Source of the DNA: Thiomargarita sp.
Lineage (GTDB): Bacteria; Pseudomonadota; Gammaproteobacteria; Beggiatoales; Beggiatoaceae
Direction: 5' to 3'
Assembly: GCA_020721025.1 (NCBI GenBank)
Contig: DYNO01000087.1
Location: 1 to 12,728, forward strand
Length of the DNA stretch: 12,728 nt
Below, piece after piece: positions 1-7,400 of the stretch (the first letter of the stretch is position 1; every line of letters begins with the position of its first letter). The notes under the pieces are model-generated. The model saw nothing but the letters and a program-made list of their open reading frames with translations. It did not search any database and was not told where the DNA came from. Both the position numbers and the translations under genes were made by a program.

Positions 1-74
1 CACGCAAAAAAATTTTTATGAAACATCTTCAAACGTAAAGTGTGACCAAGAACTTTTGCTTGATTTGAAATAAT

Positions 75-203
75 TTAGGAGTTACGCAGTTCAAAACGTA
101 ACTTAGGCTTAATTCAGTTAGTTAGCGTTTTCGGAGTACAAATTTAAATTTGTACTCCATTTATAAAATCAGTGGGTTAGCATCTCAAGTGCGTAACTCC
201 TAA
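75..203. mobile_element. MITE-like element with 14-bp terminal inverted repeats
   Basis: The ends TTAGGAGTTACGCA (75-88) and TGCGTAACTCCTAA (190-203) are perfect inverted repeats. The tetranucleotide TAAT lies immediately outside both ends (71-74 and 204-207), as a target-site duplication would. The 129-bp interior has no coding potential but holds a 26-bp perfect palindrome (133-158) and a small hairpin GTTACG/CGTAAC (81-86, 97-102). A related but degenerate left end occurs at 4246-4266 in this window (19 of 21 bases match 75-95). Together these features fit a miniature inverted-repeat element mobilised in trans. No transposase is visible nearby. It lies downstream of glgC, so it could also form a folded 3' UTR. 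The inverted repeats are seen directly; mobility is inferred. Confidence 0.6.
133..158. repeat. 26-bp perfect palindrome
   Basis: Positions 133-158 read identically on both strands: the arms GGAGTACA and TGTACTCC flank the centre AATTTAAATT. There is no loop, so it could act as a dimeric protein-binding site or fold as a cruciform or hairpin. It sits near the middle of the 75-203 element and is probably part of it. No T-tract follows directly, so it is not a classical intrinsic terminator. Confidence 0.8.
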
Positions 204-228
204 TAATTGACAAATATGTCGATGGATT

Positions 229-281
229 GATGAACAAATTGAAAATGAAATTTGACTGGTATCACTCTCAATTTATTCATC
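229..281 (-). other. Imperfect inverted repeat downstream of glgC
   Basis: GATGAACAAATTGA (229-242) and TCAATTTATTCATC (268-281) pair over 14 positions with one C/A mismatch on the plus strand. In RNA from the minus strand that position becomes a G-U pair. This is the transcribed strand just after the glgC stop, so a 3' UTR hairpin with a 25-nt loop is plausible. No U-tract follows, so a terminator role is not established. Confidence 0.35.
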
Positions 282-303
282 TGGTGAAACACTGTTGAAA
301 AAA

Positions 304-1590
304 TTAACGCGCGTAATGTAAATCTTGTCCCAACATTTCCGGAGTCACCAAGACCACACCGGATTCGCTGACGTAAAAACCACGCTTTTCATCTTCCGCA
401 GGATCAACTCCAATTTGAGTGTGTGCTGGGATAATACACCCCTTGTCGATGACGGCTTTTTTGATGTGACAGTGTTCGCCAACGTCCACGTCGGGCAGTA
501 CCACCGTTTGTTCTAACAGACTGTAAGAATGGAGATGTACGTTAGAAAATAGCAGTGAATTGACAATCTTGGCACCGGAAATAATACACCCCCCCGAAAC
601 CATCGAATCTACCGCCATGCCGCGCCGATCATCATCGTCAAATACAAATTTAGCCGGAGGCAATTGTTCTTGATAAGTCCAGATAGGCCATTGTTTATCG
701 TAAAAATTGAGTGGTGGAGTGATAGAAACCAATTCCATATTCGCTTCCCAAAACGCATCGACCGTTCCCACATCGCGCCAATAGGCTTGTTTGCCTTGCT
801 GCACGTCACGAAAAGCGTAGGTAAAAACTCGTTTACTATCAATGATGGAGGGAATGATGTCCTTGCCAAAATCATGGCTGGATTGGGATTTATCTGCATC
901 TTTAATCAGTTCATCATACAGGAAATTTGCCGTGATAACGTAAATCCCCATCGATGCCAACGCTTGATCAGGCTTGTTGGGGATAGATTTGGGATGGGTA
1001 GGTTTTTCTTCAAATTCAACGACTCGCCCTTGTTCATCAACCGCCATCACCCCAAACCCTTGCGCGGCTTCCAGCGAAACTTCAATACACCCTATTGTCA
1101 TATCGGCATTGGTGGCAACATGATGAGCAACCATCGGACCGTAGTCCATTTTGTAAATATGATCGCCCGCTAAAATAAGAATATATTCAGGACGATAGCT
1201 ACGAATGATGTCCAAATTTTGATAAACTGCATCGGCAGTCCCCGCATACCATGTTTCTTCTAACCGTTGTTGTGCGGGCAGCAATTCGACAAACTCACTA
1301 AATTCCCCCCGTAAAAATCCCCAACCACGTTGCAGATGACGAATCAATGAATGAGATTTATATTGCGTGAGCACCGCAATTTTACGAATGCCAGAATTCA
1401 TACAATTTGACAATGGGAAGTCGATAATCCGAAATTTGCCCCCAAAAGGAACCGCAGGTTTCGCGCGCCAATCGGTCAGTTGCTTCAGACGGGAACCCTT
1501 GCCGCCCGCTAAAATCAACGCGATAGTGTTGCGCGTGAGCCGGCTGATGTGACGATCAGTGTGTTGTGATGATTGTTCTTCATGTGTCAT
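304..1590 (-). CDS. glgC: Glucose-1-phosphate adenylyltransferase (ADP-glucose pyrophosphorylase)
   Basis: The enzyme makes ADP-glucose from glucose-1-phosphate and ATP, the committed step of bacterial glycogen synthesis in the cytoplasm. The 428 residues match the usual family length (about 420-430). Visible motifs are the nucleotidyltransferase loop LILAGGKGSRL (residues 25-35) followed by the R/K-rich AKPAVPFGGKFRIIDFPLSN stretch, AGDHIYKMDY (141-150, with the metal-binding aspartate), VEFEEKP (191-197, sugar-phosphate lysine), HDFGKDIIP, and YWRDVGT. The C-terminal part carries left-handed beta-helix-like repeats. The start at 1588-1590 is fixed by a strong Shine-Dalgarno GGAGG (complement of 1597-1601) at normal spacing. 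The gene stands alone: no glgA, glgB or glgP is seen in the window. The N-terminal 20 residues are polar and variable, as is common in this family. Confidence 0.97.
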   Translation of the reverse strand: MTHEEQSSQHTDRHISRLTRNTIALILAGGKGSRLKQLTDWRAKPAVPFGGKFRIIDFPLSNCMNSGIRKIAVLTQYKSHSLIRHLQRGWGFLRGEFSEFVELLPAQQRLEETWYAGTADAVYQNLDIIRSYRPEYILILAGDHIYKMDYGPMVAHHVATNADMTIGCIEVSLEAAQGFGVMAVDEQGRVVEFEEKPTHPKSIPNKPDQALASMGIYVITANFLYDELIKDADKSQSSHDFGKDIIPSIIDSKRVFTYAFRDVQQGKQAYWRDVGTVDAFWEANMELVSITPPLNFYDKQWPIWTYQEQLPPAKFVFDDDDRRGMAVDSMVSGGCIISGAKIVNSLLFSNVHLHSYSLLEQTVVLPDVDVGEHCHIKKAVIDKGCIIPAHTQIGVDPAEDEKRGFYVSESGVVLVTPEMLGQDLHYAR

Positions 1591-1612
1591 AGACTGCCTC
1601 CTTTAATGTGTG

Positions 1613-1618
1613 ATTATA
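1613..1618 (-). promoter_or_regulatory. Possible -10 box for glgC
   Basis: The minus strand reads TATAAT at 1613-1618, about 23 bp upstream of the glgC start codon. No good TTGACA-like -35 is found at 16-18 bp spacing, and the implied 5' UTR would be short. In this AT-rich spacer a TATAAT can occur by chance; another lies on the plus strand at 1622-1627. Confidence 0.25.
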
Positions 1619-2047
1619 CGGTATAATTCCGCTGAGAATGTAATGATAAATCTATTATTATTGGTATTACGTGGCTTCATAAAAGTAGCGTACAATTAAA
1701 TGATGAAATATAGCATAATTGACGTTGGACTTTTTCAATACGGTGGACTATTTTTCATTGTTATCCGTGAAATCAATCATTAGGAAGCCATTCCAATTTT
1801 ATTTTAAGAATCACGTATTTTTTCAGAAAACAAAGGAAAATCATTACCATTTAGAATTTATTGAATATGAGAACAACGAGGAAAATGCAGCCAATTAACG
1901 ATTCAATTCTGGAAAAAACCATTGTTATTATTCTGAAAATTTTCAAATTCTGTGAATTCTGATTCAGACAAATTGAACTGTATCACTCCTAAGAAGTCTA
2001 AAAAACCGAAAAATTTACATGGAACATTTTCACATTTAGATTGCATT

Positions 2048-2076
2048 TTGACAAAAAATTGACTAGAATTTAAACT
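2048..2076 (+). promoter_or_regulatory. Candidate upstream promoter for the Cache-domain gene
   Basis: A perfect TTGACA (2048-2053) is followed after 17 bp by TAAACT (2071-2076, four of six consensus positions). It would give a leader of about 200 nt. It may act in tandem with the better-placed promoter at 2168-2196, or be chance in AT-rich DNA. Confidence 0.3.
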
Positions 2077-2167
2077 GTTTACCGTCTAAAACTAATTGAT
2101 TTTAAAAAAATTATCGCACAATCAAATGACAACTTCAGTGACTGATCAAATTTTTTTGAAACACCTC

Positions 2168-2196
2168 TCGACAAGTTAATAAACTTAGGTTATAGT
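2168..2196 (+). promoter_or_regulatory. Sigma70-type promoter of the Cache-domain gene
   Basis: TCGACA (2168-2173) and TATAGT (2191-2196) each match five of six consensus positions and are separated by exactly 17 bp. Transcription would begin near 2203, giving a leader of about 75 nt before the start codon at 2279. This is the best promoter match in the window. Confidence 0.65.
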
Positions 2197-2278
2197 AATC
2201 AAGACTGAATTAATCATTTCCCAAATCACTTATCATAAATCAAACAAGATTTGATCCATCCACAAAAAAGGAGAACCT

Positions 2279-2785
2279 ATGAAATTAACCCAAGTGTTTG
2301 CTATTGCAGGTTTTGTGCTCAGTTTTGGTTTCTCTCAAACAGTGTTGGCTGCGGATGCAGCGACTGCTGATGAAGTGGTTAAAAAAGTGTCTGAAGCTGC
2401 TGAAGCCTTAGCAAAAACCAAAGATGCTGGTTTAGCCGATTTCAAAGGTGAAAAAAGCAAGTGGTCTTGGAAAGACACCTACGTGTTTGTTTTTGATTGC
2501 AAAGCTGACAAAATGTTAGCTCATCCTACGTTGGAAGGCAAAGCCGTTCTCGCGCTCAAAGACAAGAAAGGTAAAGAGTTTTTCAAAGACTTGTGCAAAT
2601 CAAGCGAAGGTGCGCACGGCGGTTGGGTTGGCTACATGTGGACGAAACCCGGTGCTGAAGGCGAATTCCAAAAGATCACTTATGTCATGTCTGTCAAAGG
2701 CACTTCTTACCAAGTCGCTGCGGGCATTTATGACGAAAAAGCCAATGTCGATGACCTGAACAAAAAACTGGGTGGCAAACACTAA
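2279..2785 (+). CDS. Secreted single-Cache-domain protein
   Basis: This is a 168-residue exported protein. A Sec signal peptide is evident: MKLTQ, a hydrophobic stretch (residues 7-22), and a TVLA-AD cleavage site after residue 24 or 25. The mature part begins with a lysine/alanine-rich helix (about 28-57), then shows the pattern of a small-molecule-binding Cache fold: VFDCKADKMLAHPTLEGK (71-88), GGWVGYMWTKPG (114-125) and KITYVMSVKGTSYQVAAGIYD (132-152). There is no transmembrane anchor, kinase, cyclase or methyl-accepting domain after it, so this is a free periplasmic Cache domain. Such proteins probably bind small ligands such as carboxylates; the ligand is not predictable here. Two cysteines (C74, C106) could form a disulfide in the periplasm. 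AAGGAG (2268-2273) sets the start. Its own promoter and terminator-like hairpin suggest a monocistronic gene. Confidence 0.85.
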   Translation: MKLTQVFAIAGFVLSFGFSQTVLAADAATADEVVKKVSEAAEALAKTKDAGLADFKGEKSKWSWKDTYVFVFDCKADKMLAHPTLEGKAVLALKDKKGKEFFKDLCKSSEGAHGGWVGYMWTKPGAEGEFQKITYVMSVKGTSYQVAAGIYDEKANVDDLNKKLGGKH

Positions 2786-2816
2786 GCTGTCCGTATTTTC
2801 ATTGTGAGATTTAAAC

Positions 2817-2856
2817 GAGCGAGGTAGGGCGCGTCACGCATTCTGCTTCGCTTTTA
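2817..2856 (+). terminator. Terminator-like hairpin after the Cache-domain gene
   Basis: AGCGAGGTAG (2818-2827) pairs with CTGCTTCGCT (2843-2852) through ten positions, two of them G-U. A nested GCG/CGC pair sits in the loop, and TTTT starts at the 3' foot, with more T-rich sequence to 2879. It lies 32 nt after the stop codon and before the tRNA. The stem is imperfect, so it may terminate only partly. Confidence 0.55.
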
Positions 2857-2884
2857 TCATTGTTTTTCATCTTATTTTTCTTCG

Positions 2885-2956
2885 GCTCCCTTCGTCTAAC
2901 GGTTAGGACATTGCCCTCTCACGGCAGCAACAGGGGTTCGATTCCCCTAGGGAGCG
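2885..2956 (+). tRNA. tRNA-Glu (anticodon CTC)
   Basis: A complete 72-nt cloverleaf can be drawn. The acceptor stem is GCTCCCT (2885-2891) with AGGGAGC (2949-2955) and discriminator G at 2956. The D stem is GTCT/GGAC. The anticodon stem is TTGCC/GGCAG with loop CTCTCAC, giving anticodon CTC at 2918-2920. The T stem is AGGGG/CCCCT with loop TTCGATT. The sequence closely follows the bacterial tRNA-Glu pattern, including TCGTCTA at the start of the D arm. It reads GAG codons. CCA is not encoded. I see no clear promoter directly upstream, so it may be expressed by readthrough from 2203 or from a weak promoter in 2860-2884. The folC start codon follows 7 nt after the discriminator. Confidence 0.96.
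2949..2954 (+). promoter_or_regulatory. Shine-Dalgarno of folC inside the tRNA acceptor stem
   Basis: The only purine-rich Shine-Dalgarno match ahead of the folC ATG (2963) is AGGGAG at 2949-2954, eight bases upstream. These six bases are the 3' strand of the tRNA-Glu acceptor stem. In folded tRNA they are paired with 2886-2891, and 3'-end maturation would cut them away from folC. An in-frame TAA at 2957-2959 excludes any start further upstream. Confidence 0.6.
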
Positions 2957-2962
2957 TAATTC

Positions 2963-4237
2963 ATGCAGTTTCAAACTCTCGCCGACTGGTTAGCTTGGCA
3001 ATCCACATTACATCCGCAAACCATTGACTTGGGTCTCTCTCGCTGTCAACAGGTCGCACAACGCTTAAATTTAACCAATTTTCCGTTCAAAATCATCACA
3101 GTCGCCGGAACAAATGGCAAAGGTTCCACCGTCGCGTTGCTTGATACCATTTACACCGCAGCGGGTTATCAAACAGGACGTTACACTTCTCCCCATCTCT
3201 TGCATTACAATGAACGAATTTGTATTAATGGACAGCCCGTGACCGATGCCCAGTTGTGTGACGCATTTTTCCACATTGAACAGGCGCGCCATACCATTTC
3301 GCTGACTTATTTTGAATTTGGCACCCTTGCAGCACTCTGGTTATTTCAACGTCACGCGCTGGATGTTGTTGTTTTAGAAGTTGGTTTGGGGGGACGATTG
3401 GATGCAGTGAATGTATTTGACAGTGATGTGGCAGTGGTGACTCAAATAGGGATTGATCATGTGGAATGGTTGGGCGCGGATCGAGACAGTATTGGGCGGG
3501 AAAAAGCTGGCATTTTTCGGGCGCAACGTCCCGCGGTGTGTTCAGACCCGGCACCTCCTCAAAGTTTACTCCATTACGCTGATACCTTGCAAACACCGCT
3601 CTATCGCCTTAATCAACAATTTTCATATCAAAAAATCAATGAAAATCAATGGAGTTGGTCTGCTGAATTTACAAATTACGATCAATTACCCCTGCCAAAT
3701 TTAACCGGTGCCTATCAATTACAAAATGCCGCCGGCGCGCTCATGGCGGTCACTTTATTGCAATCTCAGTTGCCTGTGTCTGAAGCAATTATTTCTCAAG
3801 CAATGAATCGGTTAGCCCTGCCCGGTCGTTTTCAAATCCTGCCCGGAGCCATCACCAAAATTTTTGACGTGGCACATAATCCCTTGGGCGTGCAAGTTTT
3901 GAGCGACAATTTACGACAACAACCCTGTGCGGGTAAAACTCATGCTGTGGTAGGTATTTTGAAAGACAAGGCGGTGGCGGACATGTTGGCGGGGATTGCC
4001 CCACAAATTACGCAATGGTATGTTGCCCCACTGGATACGCCTCGCAGCACGTCGGCGGAGGAATTGGCGGGACAGTTGCGTGCGTTGGGGCAGACCTCGG
4101 TGATCATCTGTGATTCGGTGACGACAGCGTATCAACGGGCTTTGCAACAAGCGCAACCACTTGATCGAATTATTGTATTTGGTTCATTTTACACCGTGGC
4201 AGCCGCGTTGATGGTGGAAAGTCAATCATCGAAATAG
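2963..4237 (+). CDS. folC: Bifunctional folylpolyglutamate synthase / dihydrofolate synthase
   Basis: FolC adds glutamate to dihydropteroate and then extends the gamma-glutamyl tail of folates, using ATP, in the cytoplasm. The 424-residue length is typical. The N-terminal TIDLGLSR (20-27) precedes the Mur-ligase-type P-loop TVAGTNGKGST (46-56). Further motifs are GRYTSPHL (72-79), TYFEFGTLAAL (115-125), VVLEVGLGGRLDAVN (136-150), IGIDHVEWLG with H166, the EKAGIFR motif with K181 (the lysine carbamylated in relatives), LPGRFQ (286-291) and FDVAHNP (301-307) in the C-terminal ligase domain. The start is forced: TAA in frame lies two codons upstream and no other methionine precedes the P-loop. 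The gene is closely abutted to tRNA-Glu, so the two are probably co-transcribed. accD, a common folC neighbour in gammaproteobacteria, is absent. Confidence 0.96.
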   Translation: MQFQTLADWLAWQSTLHPQTIDLGLSRCQQVAQRLNLTNFPFKIITVAGTNGKGSTVALLDTIYTAAGYQTGRYTSPHLLHYNERICINGQPVTDAQLCDAFFHIEQARHTISLTYFEFGTLAALWLFQRHALDVVVLEVGLGGRLDAVNVFDSDVAVVTQIGIDHVEWLGADRDSIGREKAGIFRAQRPAVCSDPAPPQSLLHYADTLQTPLYRLNQQFSYQKINENQWSWSAEFTNYDQLPLPNLTGAYQLQNAAGALMAVTLLQSQLPVSEAIISQAMNRLALPGRFQILPGAITKIFDVAHNPLGVQVLSDNLRQQPCAGKTHAVVGILKDKAVADMLAGIAPQITQWYVAPLDTPRSTSAEELAGQLRALGQTSVIICDSVTTAYQRALQQAQPLDRIIVFGSFYTVAAALMVESQSSK

Positions 4238-4245
4238 TTTTAAAA

Positions 4246-4266
4246 TTAAGCGTTACGCAGTTCAAA
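4246..4266. repeat. Degenerate copy of the MITE left end
   Basis: The 21 bases at 4246-4266 match 75-95 at 19 positions, including the uninterrupted 15-mer GTTACGCAGTTCAAA. No matching right end is seen before the NACHT gene, so this is a solo end or remnant. It begins nine bases after the folC stop codon and runs directly into the 72-bp tandem repeat. Confidence 0.6.
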
Positions 4267-4435
4267 CAAAATGTCTGAACCATGATTCACTTGATTTGCA
4301 GGATTTTCTTGATTAAAAACAAAATCATGGTTATCCACCAAAATGTCTGAACCATGATTCACTTGATTTGCAGGATTTTCTTGATTAAAAACAAAATCAT
4401 GGTTATCCCTAAATCCTAAAAATCCCGGTTCAGAC
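4267..4435. repeat. 72-bp tandem direct repeat within an inverted-repeat frame
   Basis: Two identical 70-bp blocks lie at 4267-4336 and 4339-4408 (period 72). Each begins CAAAATGTCTGAACC and contains a perfect 10-bp inverted repeat: AACCATGATT/AATCATGGTT at 4278-4287/4323-4332 and 4350-4359/4395-4404. A further outer inverted repeat pairs GTCTGAACC (4273-4281) with GGTTCAGAC (4427-4435). The array fills the spacer between the convergent genes folC and NACHT and could form hairpins in both transcripts. It resembles, from memory, a dispersed GTCTGAACC...GGTTCAGAC repeat of sulfur bacteria. Because 72 is a multiple of three, a 69-codon frame stays open on the minus strand (4246-4455); I read this as repeat-derived rather than a gene. 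Confidence 0.85.
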
Positions 4436-4442
4436 AACCACC

Positions 4443-7400
4443 CTACTGTTTCCATTCCAAAATTAAACCAAACTGTTGCGCCAAGTCTTCATAACGACGT
4501 TGGATGTCTTCGGGCGGAAGTTTAAGTTCTTCAGCCGCTTTAGCAATACGAGCGTGGGCAATGATTTCTTTGAGGCTGAGCCCGGGGTATCTTCTTGAAA
4601 GCAATTTGAACAACGCGTTTTGTATGATTTTTGCCAATGCACCTAATGCAGCGATTCTTACTCTCTCATTTTTACCTGCTAACGTAGTTAATAGTTTAAC
4701 TGCTTTAACGATTCCAGTATCAATAGTAACTAGAAACACAAGAGGTGTTATTGCTTTGTTGCTAATGGTAAACTCTTCAAGCTCAAGCAAAGTTGAGATC
4801 GCAATACTTACCTCATTCTCTGCCAATTCAGTGGTTTTTTCTTCATTGACTGCTAACCAACCCATTGCCCACACAACCGCCTGATCCCTTGCATTCGATT
4901 GATTTAATAACACACTCAGTTTATCCAAGGCAACCGGAACGAGATCAGTGGGAAAATGTCGGCTAAGAGCAATGTTCATAATAGTTAAAGAACTCATTAG
5001 GATTTTACTCTCATTCGTGCCATCCAATTGTTCAATCAATTTCTTGATTTCACTGGAAGAATCAGACGATGCAAAGATGATTTCTTCACCCATCATGCCA
5101 CATAAGCCGCCGGGACTCCAACGCACTTGAGCCTCGCGCTGACAGAACTCTTGAGCTAATTCTCGCTGTAACTTTTCAGCCCACACTGAATGAGCTAGTT
5201 CCATTGCCGCCGTGTCTAAACTGGTACGAACTCCTCCTCGCCCATCATTTTCACCCATTTGCTGAACAAACTGTTGTAACACTTGATTTCCTACAGTTTC
5301 ACTGACATTTGGTTCATCAGCAAGACACAATACAGCCAATACTGAGCGAGGACGGGCTGTTTTTTCTGCATCTTCAGTGTTCAGCGGTGTTAAAATTGCC
5401 GTAATTGCTTCGTCAACATCATCATCATTACAACTCGCAATACACAAACGCAGGGCTTCACGCCAATTTTCAGAAATAGCAAATTCTCCCTCAATTTCTT
5501 CGAGTTGTCCCGCTAACGGTGCAATTCGCTCTGCCAATCGTTTCGTTTTATCATGTCCCGGAAAATGCCCACGCACCAAGGCTAAACCTGCTAAATATTC
5601 CTGAAAAACAATGTGACGAAATTCATATATTGGAACCAGCAAACCATCGCGTTTCACCGTCCCCACTTCTATCAAAATACTGGTACGACGTTGTAAAATC
5701 TTCAAAAATTCCTCAGCACTGTGTTTATGCAACGGGCGGATATTGGCATAATTGACGCGCACCTCTTCCAGCAATGCCACAATTTCATCCTCACGCAACC
5801 GCTGTTCCCCGCGCCGACACATTTCATACGCCACATACTCCAATTGCGGCAAGGCTTCCCGATCATCCAACGGCTCATCCACCTCAGCGCGCCAATTCAA
5901 CAATACCTTAATCGCTTCATAATACAAATCTGCCCGCCGCGTCGGTAACTTGCCCACTTTGCGCTTTACCAATGCCAACGTGGTCAACAACATCGGATTG
6001 CCAGTCAAACGTTCAATGCGATCACTGCTATGAATTGCCTTGATTAAATCCGCAGTCGCCTGAGCACACCGATCTTTCAATTCCGTAGTTTCACACCAAC
6101 GGCGCGCAAATTCGTCCTTATCCTCTTTCGACAAATCCGTGACGATGAGATGCTCAAAACTGTGTCCCATTTTAAACGGCATTTCGCGATAACCGACAAT
6201 GCGCGACGTGATCACCATTGTTACAGCGGGATAACTGACTGCCACCGTTTCCAATTGTTTACAAAATCCGATACGCACCGTGTGATCAGCAATTTCATCT
6301 AAACCATCAATCAATAACAACGCCTGACCCGCGTGCAATTGCTGTTTCAGCGCGACTAACAACACTTCAGTATCGTCCACCAATTCCGCTTTTTTCAACG
6401 TTTGGCGCAACATGTCATCTAAACCACCGCGCAAACTGTCCGTATCCAACTCACGACAGCGAATTAAAATCGGCAACCAGTCGCGACTTGGCAAGGTTTT
6501 CACATCCGGTAATTTAGCAAAATCAACATCTTGTTTCATTTTCAACAAATACGCAGTGACGAGCCAACGAATCAACGTGGTTTTGCCCGCGCCCGGATCG
6601 CCCAACACCACGAAATGCGAATTTTGCTGCAACCGTTCGCCCACTGCCACCCGATCCAAATTTTCCTGCTCACCTTTTTCTCGCCCCGCCGCTTGCAACC
6701 GTTCAGATTCACGCCGTAATTCCAATTTAATTAAATCTTCTTCAGTCAACGCAGTCATTTCAACGCGCACCCGTAACGGCACATAAAAATTGCGTAACAC
6801 AAACTTTTGCGTGGCTAAATGGCGATCATCTTCTGGCAAGCTCGCCAAATCCAAAATATCGCAGAATTTCAAAGTCAAATCACGATAGCGAATCAAGGCG
6901 TGTTGCAATTGCTCAGGTGTAAACAGTTTACAGGAGAGAATTTTCAACGAAGCCTCTTGTCGCCAATGTGCCAAAGTGGGATTTCGAGCGATGTCGCGTT
7001 CAATCAGTGCGAAAAAAGTTTTTTCAAATTCAGTCACTAATTCTGGCTTCGTACCACAGCCGCGCAACGTGGCAATCATTCGTGTTTCTAACGATTTCCG
7101 AGCCTGTTCACCCTCTCCGTGTTGTCCCAGCACTAACCATTTTGCTAACTCATTCAAAAATTTGTAATCTTCAAACAATCTCAGCAATGGGGCGTGCTGT
7201 TCACCTAATTTCAACGTTTCTTTTGTCTGTTGAATCACCGAATCACTGACCGAAATTAATTCAGCGGTGAACGCGTCCATACTGTGAAATAATTCAACAT
7301 CTTTGAGATTTTTGGCGCGCGCCAATTTTTCCTGTGCTTTGGCTTGATAAACTGCTAACGCAGCTTCGGAAACAAAACTGATAGATAATTCAACGACATA

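Larger units (their letters stand above)
1606..2278. other. AT-rich divergent intergenic region
   Basis: This is a roughly 670-bp non-coding spacer between divergently transcribed glgC and the Cache-domain gene. It is markedly AT-rich, with runs such as GAAAATTTTC and repeated ATTCTG words around 1930-1965. I see no gene with a credible ribosome-binding site, no tRNA, and no riboswitch I recognise. The rightmost 230 bp hold the promoter candidates for the gene at 2279. The rest may hold regulatory sites or a decayed sequence, but nothing specific can be supported. Confidence 0.6.

Noticed and set aside
75..203. CRISPR array or att site at the repeats near the left edge
   Set aside because: There are no regularly spaced repeats with unique spacers. 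The repeats are a single inverted pair, which fits a MITE-like element better.
664..1173. A long plus-strand open frame opposite glgC
   Set aside because: glgC on the other strand is unambiguous and has a ribosome-binding site; this frame is an antisense shadow with no recognisable product.
1700..1783. A 27-codon plus-strand frame in the glgC/Cache spacer (ATG 1700, TAG 1781-1783)
   Set aside because: It has no Shine-Dalgarno, is very short, sits in AT-rich DNA, and resembles nothing I recognise.
2885..4237. tRNA-Glu as an integration site for a genomic island
   Set aside because: No integrase and no direct repeat of the tRNA 3' end are seen downstream. The next gene is the housekeeping folC.
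4246..4455. A 69-codon minus-strand reading frame overlapping the NACHT 3' end
   Set aside because: It is made almost entirely of the 72-bp tandem repeat, has no ribosome-binding site, and starts within another gene. It is listed as a repeat instead.
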